NCBI GenBank assembly: GCA_030562195.1
Contig: JAUJPP010000005.1
Span: forward strand, 23,485,106-23,549,105
Direction of reading: 5' to 3'
Origin: Nipponacmea schrenckii
Taxonomy: Eukaryota > Mollusca > Gastropoda > Lottiidae
DNA: 64,000 nucleotides
Program-made: the position numbers and the translations under genes
Part shown: piece by piece, positions 30,599-43,600 of the stretch
Layout of the letters: each line of letters opens with the position of its first letter
Position numbering within the stretch: position 1 is the stretch's first letter
The notes under the pieces: model-generated
Databases searched by the model: none
Told to the model about the DNA's origin: nothing
The model's input: only the letters and a program-made list of their open reading frames with translations

Positions 30599-30692
30599 AG
30601 TCTACAGCACTCGGTGTTCCCAGGCGGTCACCCATCCAAGTACTAACCGAGCCCGACGTTGCTTAACTTCAGTGATCGGACGAGAACTGGTG
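30599..30692 (-). rRNA. 5S rRNA, unit 17, 5' part in the gap
   Basis: The 3' 94 nt are present and match the consensus; the first 25 nt fall in the N run. Confidence 0.9.
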
Positions 30693-31192
30693 NNNNNNNN
30701 NNNNNNNNNNNNNNNNNNNNNNNNNNNNNNNNNNNNNNNNNNNNNNNNNNNNNNNNNNNNNNNNNNNNNNNNNNNNNNNNNNNNNNNNNNNNNNNNNNNN
30801 NNNNNNNNNNNNNNNNNNNNNNNNNNNNNNNNNNNNNNNNNNNNNNNNNNNNNNNNNNNNNNNNNNNNNNNNNNNNNNNNNNNNNNNNNNNNNNNNNNNN
30901 NNNNNNNNNNNNNNNNNNNNNNNNNNNNNNNNNNNNNNNNNNNNNNNNNNNNNNNNNNNNNNNNNNNNNNNNNNNNNNNNNNNNNNNNNNNNNNNNNNNN
31001 NNNNNNNNNNNNNNNNNNNNNNNNNNNNNNNNNNNNNNNNNNNNNNNNNNNNNNNNNNNNNNNNNNNNNNNNNNNNNNNNNNNNNNNNNNNNNNNNNNNN
31101 NNNNNNNNNNNNNNNNNNNNNNNNNNNNNNNNNNNNNNNNNNNNNNNNNNNNNNNNNNNNNNNNNNNNNNNNNNNNNNNNNNNNNNNNNNNN
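30693..31192. other. Assembly gap (500 N)
   Basis: Exactly 500 N, a typical placeholder, so the true distance and content are unknown. The left side ends inside a 5S unit and the right side starts inside a GH20 exon, so both the end of the array and the first exons of the GH20 gene are missing. Confidence 0.98.
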
Positions 31193-34100
31193 TTTAGTTC
31201 AATCAGGTCGAACTGCAGAAGGAGAGGAATACCGCCTTCATGACCCGACAGATATATCAAAATACTGGTCTGTCCAATTCTTTGATGATAATGCAGTTAG
31301 TCCTTGTATAAACTCTACGTACAAGTTTTTAGGGCATGTAATAGACGAAGTTATAAAGTTACACAAAGATATCCAACCATTGAAAATTTATCATTTTGGG
31401 GGTGATGAAGTTGGAAAGGGTGCCTGGGTAAATTCTTCAAAATGTCAAGAGTTGAATTCAGGTGAACCAGTTGTCTCCGACGACATTAAGGAAAGATTCT
31501 TCAAGCAAGTCGCAGATTTAACAGGTATTATTTTTGAATAATTCAACATTATAGTATATGTATTCCGGGAAGTACGACAAAGATCTTTTTCTGATAGATT
31601 GCATGTTTTTGTTTATATCTTATATGATTCATTTACAGTATTACAAAATAGTGAAAGATTCGAGTTGAAAAAGATCACAATAGTTTGAAGTGACATTTTT
31701 TATAATTCATGATACTATTTATATATTAACTAAAATTATTGGAAACTTTTGTTGTAGTTCAAAGCGCCCACAATTTTTAGAGAAGATATCATATTAAGTA
31801 AAATACATGAATTTTATAAGTGTTTACGAGTCACCTGTAATGTTCAATGATTAGATCATTTTTAAGGTAAACGAGGATTAAACATGGCGGCATGGGAAGA
31901 CGGTATGATGAAAGCTGGTAAACCATTTAATATAACTGATCCCACATCGAACGATATTTATGCCTATATTTGGAATAATATATGGGAGTGGGGAGGTGCT
32001 ACACATGCCTACAACTTAGCTAATGCTGGATATAAAGTAAATTGAATTATATTAATGTTCATATTACAAATATACATGTACATCTATTTAAATGTATAAA
32101 TGAATAAAAGTATGGATGGTGTTGAAAGATACTAGTTAAATGAAAATCATTCTGTAGTCGGAAGTGCAAACAATATTTGATTATGGAAATTTGACCTCAC
32201 ATATTTTTATGTATATTTAATTTTCATTATTCAGGTTATAATGTGCCAAGCAACTCATCTTTATTTTGACCACCCGTATGAGCCCGACCCCGAAGAAAGA
32301 GGATATTACTGGGCTCCTAGGTTCACAGACACAAAAAAAACGTGTCATTTTTAAAAAGCCTGAAAAATATTATCGGAAACCAAACGGTGACTGCTCTTGA
32401 TCCAAATATATTTCTCAAAGATGTAGAAACAAATCCAACTTGACAAAGTGTCATAAAATATTCGTCGGTAACCCATTACTTTGTTTAACCTTTTAATTCC
32501 CTTACCCTATTAACACGTATCTGATCGGTTGGATTAGCTTTTGATGAATGAATTCCGTGTTAGACTGAATTTGACTCAATTCGTTATAGGCCCTACCCAA
32601 AATATAGACACGGAAAAAAATTTAGATATGCATTTTGATTAAATTATTTCCATGGAGTGTTTTCTGATTACTAATGATTTTTGTATGGAACCTTTTTTTA
32701 GAACAAGTAAGGTGTTAGTAATAGATGTCTTCATTTCATGCTTAAACTAAGTTTAGTTTAGTTTACTTTAGTTAAACATTTTTTTAAACCGTAACAATTA
32801 AAAACTAAAGCTTGGACATGGACATTTTGCCCCATAGCTTTAAGGCCCTTTCGTACTTAAATACCTTTCGCCCGGTCGTCTCTCAGCCGTTTTGAAAAAT
32901 TCCAATCATTTGTTTTTTTGCTTGAAGTTATAAGTATTATATCACACACGGCATTTAGTTTTATTTCATTGTTATGTGCTTGGAATCAAATTTCTAACTA
33001 TGCCTTTACTTAAGTAGTCCACATTTAACATTCCAAGATATACATAATTGAAAATAGGCGATTTTCGATATTATGGCGATATACAATACTTTAAAGCCCG
33101 AACTCTATTGTATATTGTAGGCATGCAAGGTCATTTATGGAGTGAGACTGTAAGGACATCAGAGGAATTGCAGTTTATGATATTTCCGCGAATTCTTGCT
33201 ATTGGAGAGAGGGCATGGCACAAAGCTGACTGGGAGTCTATTGTAGACAAAAATGATAGAGGAGTACAGATTGAAAGAGATTGGGCAAGATTTTCAAAGT
33301 CTATAGGATTGAGATATTTGTTACGATTAGACAGACTTGGAATTAAATACAGGGTGTCACCTCCAGGTGGAATGTACGAAGAATTATTTATGATCATTTC
33401 CTCGCTTTAATATCTCATCGCTTGCCTTATATTCGACACCACAAATAATTGTTAAGCCATATAGAAATCTAGAAAAATGCTGTTGTTCTACGTTTTAGAC
33501 AATGTGCTGTGTAAATGTCAAACAACGTGAATCTCTTGAGTAACAACATGCTTCGAATTCTGTTTTAATAGTTCTAGTTTGTAAGTTATGCACGACTATT
33601 TTAGGGTGGAAAATGCGAAATTAATCACCAATACAGAGTATAATGGTGAAATGGTCCAATATAGTGTGGATAATGGTGTAACATGGTCAGTAGCCGGCGA
33701 GAACACTTACGTAAACAATTCAGTTTTACTTAAAACAAGGTAAGCACTTACAATATAAAGATGGTAAATTAATCCATTTTGCCTGAAAGTACCTACACTT
33801 ATTAACTTCATAAAAGACGTAATAATATTCTGGAATACTTCCTAAACATGTTTTAAGTGTGTTACCTGAAGAAGTTTTATTGCTGAAGTTAGTTTAAGAA
33901 TCAGTGTTGGACTGACATGCAAATAATAAAAGGACACCTTGGATTAGTGGTGACTGAAGTAAAATACTTAAGTCAACACGATTTGTAGTGAGTTAATGCG
34001 AGCCCAGTTTTTATGTATTCGGTTAACAAGATATTAAAATATAACATGCCAAGAAATGACATATGCGAACGGTTTTTTAGTTTACATAGAAACGTTCATG

Positions 34101-34407
34101 CGTTGAGGATAGATTTGACACCAATGAATGATATTTTAAGGTGTTTACTCTTAATTTACAGGATTGTTTTGTGAAAACAGAGAGGCATAATGAAGTGGTA
34201 CTTTTTATAGAAACCCCCTTTTTTTAATCCCTAGGAATCTGTTTAAAGCATTACCATGATCATTCACACTTAATGTTATTATTTTGACGAATGAAAACGG
34301 AAATCGGAAGTGTCTTATATAGAAAGGTACTAACATTAAATATAACTGTACTTTTTACAGAAACCAAGTTGATAGTCGAGAAAGTCGCATAATCATCTTA
34401 CATCCAG
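31193..34407 (+). CDS. Chitobiase-like beta-N-acetylhexosaminidase (GH20), module 1, 5' part in gap
   Basis: Exons: 31193-31524, 31867-32036, 32235-32386, 33121-33373, 33605-33739, 34361-34407. GH20 enzymes release terminal GlcNAc from chitin oligosaccharides and glycans. Seen: the end of the catalytic barrel with KIYHFGGDEVGKGAW (catalytic Asp-Glu pair), NMAAWEDGMMKAGKPF, ATHLYFDHPYEPDPEERGYY, MQGHLWSETVRTSEELQFMI, ERAWHKADWES, then the C-terminal immunoglobulin-like domain (VENAKLITNTEYNGEMVQYS). Exons 4 and 5 have the same lengths as their partners in module 2 (253 and 135 nt). Exon 3 has a run of eight A where seven would keep the frame, and is shorter than its partner; this is either a base-call error or a disabling mutation. 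The last exon ends in phase 1 and splices in frame to module 2, 249 bp away. The introns (342, 198, 734, 231 and 621 bp) hold nothing recognisable. The N-terminal half is unseen. Confidence 0.85.
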
Positions 34408-34656
34408 GTTTGCATTTACTTACTCAACCAAACAGAAATAGATTTATGGTTATGTAAATAGGCAATTTAAATTAGAATGTAGAGCAAAGCTAATGGTTTA
34501 TGTATATTTGTTGGATATTATAACAGCCACACAAATTTTGAATATTTAAGAAAGTTGTAGTTTATGACAACAACTCATTTTATCAATTATCAACTCAAAG
34601 ACTAGATTCTTTAAAAGATCCGCAACTAAATAGTTCTGATATTTTTTTTTTTTCAG

Positions 34657-37600
34657 TGGAACCACTTCCGGTAGTTGACCAATCAGTGATTGATCAAATA
34701 GCAGATAATTTATCGATTGAATATGAAGTGATGAGTAACTTTGACAATAATGCCGATACTTACCTAGCTGAATACACATTGACAAATGTTGGGGATAAAC
34801 CTATACCGCTTGGCAATTGGGAAATTTATTTTTACAGTATGGAAATGATTGAACCAGAACATATTAAAGGTCACGTTCCCTATGAATTGCCTGGATATGA
34901 CGTCATAATTCAACACGTAAATGGTGGATTATTCAAATTGACGCCGACACGAAAGTTTGGTGAATTAAAACCCAGAGTAATAAAAAGATTTCAATGCAGA
35001 ATTAGTCAGTGGTCAGTAGCAAAGGCTGATGTCATGCCTAACCTTTATGTAACTGCAGATGGCATGGATAGTAAAATTATCAAGAGTACTGCCGGAGAGA
35101 ATTTGGACTGGGTTAAAGATTTCAATAGAGTTGAACAATGGAAAAGGTTTGTATCCATTTTAGTTGATCTGTTGATAATACCTGCAAAATTTATAAAATA
35201 ATTTCAAAGGCAATTTACAGAGGTTGATTTGAGTCTTCAATATATGTATTTTTATATGTAGGGTGGAGTATCTAGAAAAGCCGTCATTTTAAGTTTTGAA
35301 CGCGGATAATTCTATACATACTTTTATTTGATGGCTATTTGATTTTAGATAGATGACTCATTGTTAAGAATAATATTTACCTTTTCTCGACAATATTCTG
35401 ACCAATATAATTTATTGGTTATTTTAAGGAAGCATATTTGCGGAGCGTTATGTAAAAACAAACAAATCAGGACTTTAGTATATCATAGCTTAATCATCGA
35501 AGTGGTTTTCCTATAAGGCGTCTGGTACAAAAGAGTGCAATGAAGCTAGGTGCAGACGACGGAATTTTGTCCATTGCAAACAAAAAACATTGTTTTGTTT
35601 TCAGGCTTTCATTTGCCGCACACGATGGACAATATAGCCGCACACGATAGACTTTTTTCTCACATGACATGACCTTAAAGTTAAAATGGCGACAGATTCA
35701 ATTAACAAGAAACGTAAACTAAAATTATTATTCGCTGTATATCTATTTATACGCTTCCGGCGTCGACGGAAACTAAATAAAAGAAAAGTTTGGGTCCAAT
35801 CATGGATCTAAAGAAGAAAGCAGAAGGGGATATTCGTGAGTTCATATCAGAAGAGGATGAAGAAATGCACAGGAGATATTTAAGAATGGATACGGCAACT
35901 TTTAATGATATTTTGTCAAGGCTTGGATCAAGCATTAAAAAGGAAGACACGGTAGTGAGATCATCTATTGTTTCCGCAGAACGCCTTGCAGTAACACTGA
36001 GATTTCTAGCCACAGGTATGTATGGTTCCCTACCGCTTTTAATAAGATCTATAGGCCCAGGACAGTAGTCAGCCCTGTATCATACTAATTGCTATGTTCT
36101 ATTAGGCTAATAATCTCCCCACCTAGTCGGTTATAAATTGAGAAAAATGAAAGGGCTTACTGAATTCTATTTGCTTCCATTTTGTGGACGTAACCGGATG
36201 TATATTTGAATTACATGTCAAGTAGGCATACAAATGTTATGCTATTGTGTCTATTGCTCAGGCTCAAGTAAATTGGTATACTATTTCTCGATAACCATCG
36301 TGGTCCAGCTCTAGCATTCCATTGCATTGTCTACGTTTGCAAGATGTTAAAACACGGGTTTCTGAATTTTATTTATATATTTGTTATAGGGGAAACTTTC
36401 AGAAGTCTTTCATATTCATTTTGAATTGGTGAAAGGACTATATCAAACATAGTCCAGAAACAGGTGCAGCTCTGTATTCTGTTCTTAAAGCTGAACTCCT
36501 GTTATAAAAATAAATTAAGTGATTAATAAAAAAAAATCTTATCCGCCATACTTGTTTGAAGTTTGCGTCTGCCACTCCCATCAAAACCTAAAATCTGGTC
36601 ACGCTTCGCTTCACTCTGACATAAGGCCTTTTTATTTAAGCAAATCGTATCAACACACTTTACACGGCCAAGTATCATCACGTGGTACAAATCAACTCGC
36701 CTTAAATAAACACCATGAATCGATGTAGCAATGTGTGACCAACCGGAATTTGATGCTCGCATAAAAAAAATTAAAAAAATTTATTTCTGTTATCAATGGG
36801 TGCGAAATTATTTTATTCACTGTTCGCAGATATTCGACCTATGACTTTAAATCACGCTTCGGAATTAGCAGGCAATCATTCACATCATATTTGAACGATT
36901 TCTCGAAATATTCTTTCTTGTTACTACTCGCGACTGCCATCTAAAAAGCTAATCGAATCGTACCAAAGTGCTGTGAGAGACGAGTTGGTCGATTTGGGTA
37001 TGCGCTTTGATAAATCGCTAAAATAAGTGTGCATCGTAGACAGATCGTTGTTGGCGCTTCGCTTAAATAAATGCACGTTTTGATAAGTGTTTATACGATT
37101 TGCTTAAATAAAAAGGCCTTTGGTATCAACAACACTGTGAACTTCGCCGTCGTGACATTATTTATACATTGTACGTGGCAGAAACTACTAATAATGGTTG
37201 CTTCCCTTTATGATATAGTGCAAATGTCAACAACGATATGGTTGAATAATGTGTTTGAAGAGAGCGAAATACAAATTTTGGGACAAATTTGTCCATATAG
37301 TAGAATAGCATAACATACGTCAAGTAGCTAGTGCTTAATACAATCACAGATTATCAGTTATTTTGATTTGTGCTTAGATTTTGTTGTTATTATAGTGTTA
37401 TATTATCGTCTTTAGATATGATGAAAATATCCCCATGTTGAATTTGGATATTTGCGTAGATTTGGTTTTTCTGTATAGAATTTCTTTATTATTATTTTTG
37501 CTATTTATATTTACATTCATTTCTGCTTCTTATATGATCATTTTAGGGATAAAATATAATATATACCTGTTGAGACATAATTCTGGTTGATTTCGTCTGT

Positions 37601-40600
37601 TATAGAGATGTCCAAGTCGATCCACTGTAAATACTAGTAGTTTCTGCCACGTACAATGTATAAATAATGTCACGAGAGCGAAGTTCACAGTTGTCGATAC
37701 CGAGTCAGAGTGAAGCGAAGCGTGACCATATTTTAAATTTTGATGGGAGTGGCAGACGCCATACTTGTTTTAAGTTTGAAACAAGTATGGCGGATAAGAT
37801 TTTTTTTTATTAATTATTTAATTTATTTTTATAACAGGAGTTCAGCTTTAAAGATGAATTCTGAAAGGTAAGTAACAAAATCAAGGTAAAGAAGCCGATA
37901 TTCTTTATCCTGATTGTATTTATAAAATAAGTATCATCCTGATTAATCAATTACAAAATGTTTAATAAAGCTGTGTGTATCAGAAATAGTCTACAGAGCT
38001 TACCTTTGAAATTTGAGCCTTCAAATCCATGTGTATCCATAATTATCCGTGTTTGAAAAATCATAATGTCTTAAGATATTACGAACATCCCGCCATATTG
38101 GAAAACGGTTCGTCTTGATAATCAAAGAGTTATCCTTCCCGTCGTGCTATAGCGGTCATCTATATAAATAGACTACAACGCATTTTCAATTGTAGACTTT
38201 GTGAACAGGACACACAATTTTCAGACTGACTGGAGACGAGCCGCGTACAGCAAGGAAAAAAAATGAAAATTGAAATTTTTTGTTTGAGGTATATTTGTTT
38301 GAGTATTTCTGAGAACTGTTTAAACGTAACAAAGGCCCGAAACGACCCCTAAAAATCAAGATTGTGCCCCTTTAAAGTTAGGATAATTATTTTCAGATAT
38401 TTTTTTGAGATTGAAAAAGAACATTTTGTATATTATTCATCGCCTGCATACGTGTCTTAAATCCATGGTAGCAAACGTTTGGGAAACATAAGTATCAAAT
38501 GTTACACACGGATCAGTGCCTGTATTTGAGTCAAATTTTTTAACACCCTTTTCTTCAGTCAGGGATTTTGCAATACTTTTTAAGATGTTCATTTCACCGT
38601 CTTCTTTGCTTACTCTTTCTGGCTGGTTCTTGCAATGGTTGCTTGGTTGATCGAGCCACTGCAGTTTCTTGGAAAGAGTCAAGATTTAGAGGTATATCAA
38701 TACTGACGTCTTAATCGTCGTCAACATCATCATCTACTGTTCCACTTTCTTTGAATTCTGATGGAGGAGTCTGCGATCTCTGAAAATAAAACATACATAT
38801 ATTTATAATTTCAGGTTCCAAAAACCAATGACGAGTGGTTTAAAATCAGTAAAGACTTCGAAGACAAGTTGAATTATCCCATGTGCATGAAGCCGATTGG
38901 CGGCAAACATATCTCTCTACGCAAACTCGATATTCTTCAACTATAAACATTTTTTTAGCATCTGACTTTTAGCAGTTGTATATACCGCTTTATATATGTC
39001 GACGTTGGATCGACAGGTAGAAGTGGAGATGCAGGTGTGTTTGAAAGAGGCAATGGATAGCGATACTCTTAAGTTCCCAAAGCCATCACACTTGAAAGGG
39101 TTAGAAAATAGTCAGAAAATCAATTACCATATCATTGACCTTATAAAACCCTTTCCTCAAAGGAATTTAGATCGTGAACAGAGGATATTCAATTACAGTT
39201 TTTCGAGAGCAAGAAGGGTTGTTGAGAATGCATTTGGCATTCTCGCAAACAGATTTCCAATAAGGTAGAAAAAATCATTCTAGCAGCCTGCTGTCTTTAT
39301 AACTTTTTGATAGACCAATATGGCACTGTTAATGGTCTTGCTGACAGAGAAGATGAAGACGGACAACTTATTCCTGGGACATGGAAAAACGAAATCGGGG
39401 ATCAATTTCAAGATCTACAACCATCCCTTTCACGAAATTATGCATTGAGTGCCAAGGCTCAAAGAGAGGTCCTTAAAATGTACTTTAATTCTCCAGTAGG
39501 AAGTGTTGCATGGCAGGATAATTAATGATTTGAGTATGTATTCACAATGATTGTAGTGTTTTAATTTATTAAAGTCTCTGTCATAGCTTACCTGTATGTT
39601 TGATATTGAAGGACTATCACCATTCTGACCATTTAAGAATGATAATTTATCGAGCAACCATTTTGTTTTCTTTGTCATCGTCTTTGCAGCACTTTGCTAG
39701 AAGGTCTTCTTGCTCTATTAAATTGGGACTTTAGAACTCATTCTCTTTTTTATACGCCCACATGAAAATGTGGACGTATATTGCCATCACCCCTGTCGGT
39801 CCGTCGGTCCGTCGGTCTGTCGGTCCGTCCGTCCGTCAACAATTACTTGTGTACGCGATACAAGCCAGAGTTCTTATCCGATGTGAATGAAACTTGGTAT
39901 GTGCATTCATCTTGATAATGTCTCGGACAAGTTCGAAAATGGCACGATTCCATATGTCAGTTTATGAGTTATTGCACTTGATTGAATGAAAAAACGTTCA
40001 AATGTACTCGTGTACGCAACGAAGCTGTAAGTTTCTATCCAATTTGAATGAAACTTAGTATGTGTATTCATCTTGGTAATATCTTGGACAAGTTCGAAAA
40101 TGGCACGATTCCATATGTCGGTTTATGAGTTATGGCCCTTGATTAAATGAAAAAACGTTAAAATTTACTTGTGTACGCAATAGAAGCTGTAGTTTTTATC
40201 CAATTTGAATGAAACTTGGTATGTGTATTCATCTTGATAATATCTCGGACAAGTTCAAAAATGGCACAATTCCAGATGATGGTTTATGAGATATGGCCCT
40301 TGATTAAATGGAAAAACGTTAAAATTTACTTGTGTACGCAATAGAAGCTGTAGTTTTCATCCGATTTGAATGAAACCTGATATGTGTATTCATCTTGATA
40401 ATATCTCGGACAAGTTCGAAAATGGCACGATTCCATATGTCGGTTTATGAGTTATGGCCCTTGATTAAATGAAAAAACGTTAAAATTTACTTGTGTACGC
40501 AATAGAAGCTGTAGTTTTCATCCGATTTGAATGAAACTTGGTATGTGTATTCATCTTGATAATATGTCATAATCAAATTCACAGTAGGTCATGGTCATAG

Positions 40601-43600
40601 GGCCTAGACCTAAAAGGCATATAGGCCAAATATTTACCTATTACTTCCAACGTGCAGACTATGTCCGATAGTGCAGACTCCTTCTTTATGCGATCTGCAT
40701 AATCTGGAGAAGAAACCGCATATAAACACGGCTTTTCTGAGCATTTTGCTACGAGAATGTCTTTTTTCTCCAGTGTCCACACGAGCTCCGTCATTTTACT
40801 CCACGTGATGAAATGGCGTAGACTGATTGGCTAAAAACGGAAAATGTTTCGTAGAAATGTTTTTATTCAACGCACACGATAGACAAAAAACAATTGTCGC
40901 CGAAACATTTGTTCAAATATCAAACACGTTTGATTTCCAAACAAATGTTTCGGAAATGCGTTAGGCAATATCTGACCAAACAACAATTTCTAGGCTGTTT
41001 GTTATATATGGATAGATAGGTTTAAGTAGAAATTGCCTTAGGGTGAGGATATACGAGAACTTGGGGCGTGATATGTGTTTCTTGTATCTGCTTCAATTAT
41101 TTTCTATAATTCAAAATAGCACACAGCACCAGGCACTCTTTATTGCGCCCGCATCGACTATTCACACAATTTGACCATTAGCAATTCCATTTTCAATAAT
41201 AATTTCTTGATAGAGGCTGAACAAAACTACTTCTCGGAAGAAAACAGGAATTGTAAATTTGCAACATTGAATTAATGAAAACGAACAATAACCTTGACAA
41301 ATGACTCTGATAAATTGCCTTATACCTTCCGATGACCTAGGAAAAGTGCCTAAAAGCGGGTTAAAACCAGTTCAAGATCATATGTCTCGATGCTTATTTA
41401 TAATTGTCTTTTCTAGATACAAAACAGACCGATTCGATCCATTTACGCCCAATCACCGTTTTTCAATCAATGCTAAGGTGAAGGATTTTGGAAAAGCACC
41501 AGAGACAATTATTCCAACACCGCTTCAGTATACAGTTTCAAATGAACAGAGTCTTGCATTACCTGACGCAAATTGGGTTATTGTACCTGATTACGAATAC
41601 ACGAAGGAGGCCGAAGTTTTAGCAGGTATGTGTTTCTTGTATCCTAAACAACATCATACCTTTCTATATTTATAACACTAAAGAGTCTAGTTTATTGTTT
41701 CCTAAATAAATTTGTCTTACATCCTAAAATGAAGTGTGTGGGTTACCTTCCTGTTTTGAGATGAACTGATCAATAATTGGGCTATATAAAATTTTTATGG
41801 GGTAAGAATATCCGATCAATGTGCCACATTTCATGTCTGATATAGATTTGGTATTTCGTTTTAAAGTTTTGTATATCACCATTTCCTGTAAGATTTACCA
41901 ATACTAGTAGTAGGTACTTAGTAGGTTCAGTGCGTTAAGAAACTCACTACAGAAACATTTGAACTCCAAATTTGACACCATAGCTTTCAAAATTAATACC
42001 GGAATTTATTACCTATACGAATCTATGGATAACTTTTTATACGCCCATACATTAATGTGTGCGTATATAGCCCTCACCTGTCTGTCTGTCGACAATTGTT
42101 TACGACGCGAAAGATAGCTGGTTTCTTGATGGATTTTGATAAAACTTGGTGTAAGTGTTTGTAATAATCCAAGGATGAAACCTATTGGAAATCAGACCAA
42201 TTGCAAAATAATTACTATGAGTTAATGCCCCCGTGTTCTTAAAAATACTATCAATATATTGTCGACATAAAAGTGGGCTTGTTTTCAGATGGATTTTGAC
42301 GAAACTTGGTGTGAGTGTTTGAAATAACCCAAGGATGATCCTTATTGAAAATCAGACTAATCGAAATAATAAAATATTAGTAATAGTGTTTAATTGGTGT
42401 GAGTCTCCGTAATCAACAAAGTGTGTACCCTAATGAAAATCAGAACAATCGAAATATATTTCATGGGTTATTTCACTTGTTCATGAATTATTTGTGGTCA
42501 CGTTAGAGAGCTGGTTTCTGGTTAGATTTTGAGGAAACTTTGTGTGAGTGTTTCATCTTTTATTTAGCGATAACGCTTGTCAACCTCCCAGAAAAATTTG
42601 CTGCCATTATAAATGTGGGTGTATTACGATGGTCGTCGCTTTTTTATTAGCCTGAACGTGTAAAGAAGAAAATATTAATACAAACAATCGGATATGAAAT
42701 TAACGGGGGTGTTCTAACTGGAATACCAGAAGTTCGAGCAAAAACGGTGCTATAACAAAGACAACAAAATCTTGCCTATCCCCGAGATAAAACCTCATGT
42801 TAATACAATTCACTGTTCCTTGTTTCCACAGAAAAATTGCATGATTTGGGTTTGCCCAAGATAGATATAAAGCAGACGATACCTCCAAAAAAATTCATCA
42901 GTCTTGTAACTGGTGACCCGGAGGTTAAGCAAAGTGAAGAATCAACCAGCACATCAGTAGAAGCATATTCTCTGAATATAGAGCCAGGAAGTCAAAGCAT
43001 ACAAATTAGATCAATTGGAAGCTCTGGTGTGTTTTATGGAGTCCAAAGTTTATTAGGAATTATCAAAAGGTCTACAGGTGGTGTTATTTATAAAACCATG
43101 GTGAAAGACGCTCCACGGTTTGAGTACCGTGGTATGCACATAGATGTCGGAAGGAATTTCCACAGCAATACGTCTGTAATGAAAATCTTGGACGCCATGG
43201 CTATGGTGAAATTAAATAAATTACATTTTCATCTTACGGATGACGAAGGCTGGCGTTTGGAAATTCCGGGGTTAGAAGAACTTACAAAGGTGATCATGTT
43301 TTTTCTTGAGCCTCGGAACCATCTCTCTGTGTATTTCAAAATAGATGTTTAAGATAGTATCATATAATTGGCAGTGTTCTTGTGAAGTAGTGAAAACCGA
43401 GCAACACTAATTAACACGTGCATTGTTGAAGCGCAAAACTTCTGGATTCCTTCAGCCTGCATCACCGATATGCATAGTTACCAACCAGGAAATTTGATCC
43501 ATCTTTGTGACAAGGTCAACTAAATTTACTATTTGAACATCTGAAGTGAATAATGTTCATGTGGTATATTAAGTACACAGCAAAAAATCGATAACTTATT

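Larger units (their letters stand above)
27439..30692 (-). repeat. Tandem 5S rDNA array, 193-bp units
   Basis: Sixteen complete 5S genes and one cut by the gap, all on the minus strand. Each unit is a 119-nt gene and a 74-nt spacer; one spacer (near 28816) lacks one T, making that unit 192 bp. The spacer has a TTTT terminator just after the gene and a TATATAA-like motif about 45 nt before the next gene start. Units differ at only a handful of positions, showing strong homogenisation. The array length is unknown because it runs into N. Confidence 0.97.
35686..39524 (+). pseudogene. PIF/Harbinger transposase (HARBI1-like), broken
   Basis: ATG at 35686 opens a basic N-terminus (FRRRRKLNKRKVWVQSWI), a frameshift near 35800, then DEEMHRRYLRMDTATFNDIL, SAERLAVTLRFLATG and a GTATGT donor at 36016. 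Exon 2 (about 38812) has NDEWFKISKDFEDKLNYP and PIGGKH, where the family has I-D-G-K-H with the first catalytic Asp; here it is Gly. After a deletion come LIKPFPQRNLDREQRIFNYS and RARRVVENAFGILANRF, then (39307-39524) NFLIDQYGTVNGLADREDED and YFNSPVGSVAWQ, the normal C-terminus. The lost Asp, frameshift and deletion make it inactive. It lies in the GH20 intron on the same strand. Confidence 0.85.
35147..41416. other. Intron 1 of GH20 module 2, transposon-filled
   Basis: Donor AAAAG|GTTTGT and acceptor TTTCTAG|A restore the codon for Arg in EQWKR-YKTDRF. It contains a decayed Harbinger transposon (35686-40794), a foldback element (36485-37851), a MITE copy (37987-38375) and a 161-bp tandem repeat (about 39750-40565). 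Confidence 0.85.

Noticed and set aside
27439..30692. Regularly spaced repeats resembling a CRISPR array
   Set aside because: Units are identical throughout, with no variable spacers, and are 5S rDNA; the genome is eukaryotic.
30513..31541. A 342-codon frame crossing the gap
   Set aside because: Its middle is N. It joins antisense 5S text to a real GH20 exon only because N has no stops.
40900..40953. 14-bp inverted repeat CCGAAACATTTGTT near the right end of the Harbinger region, as a transposon end
   Set aside because: No matching copy at the left end and no 3-bp duplication was found, so it is only a local hairpin.
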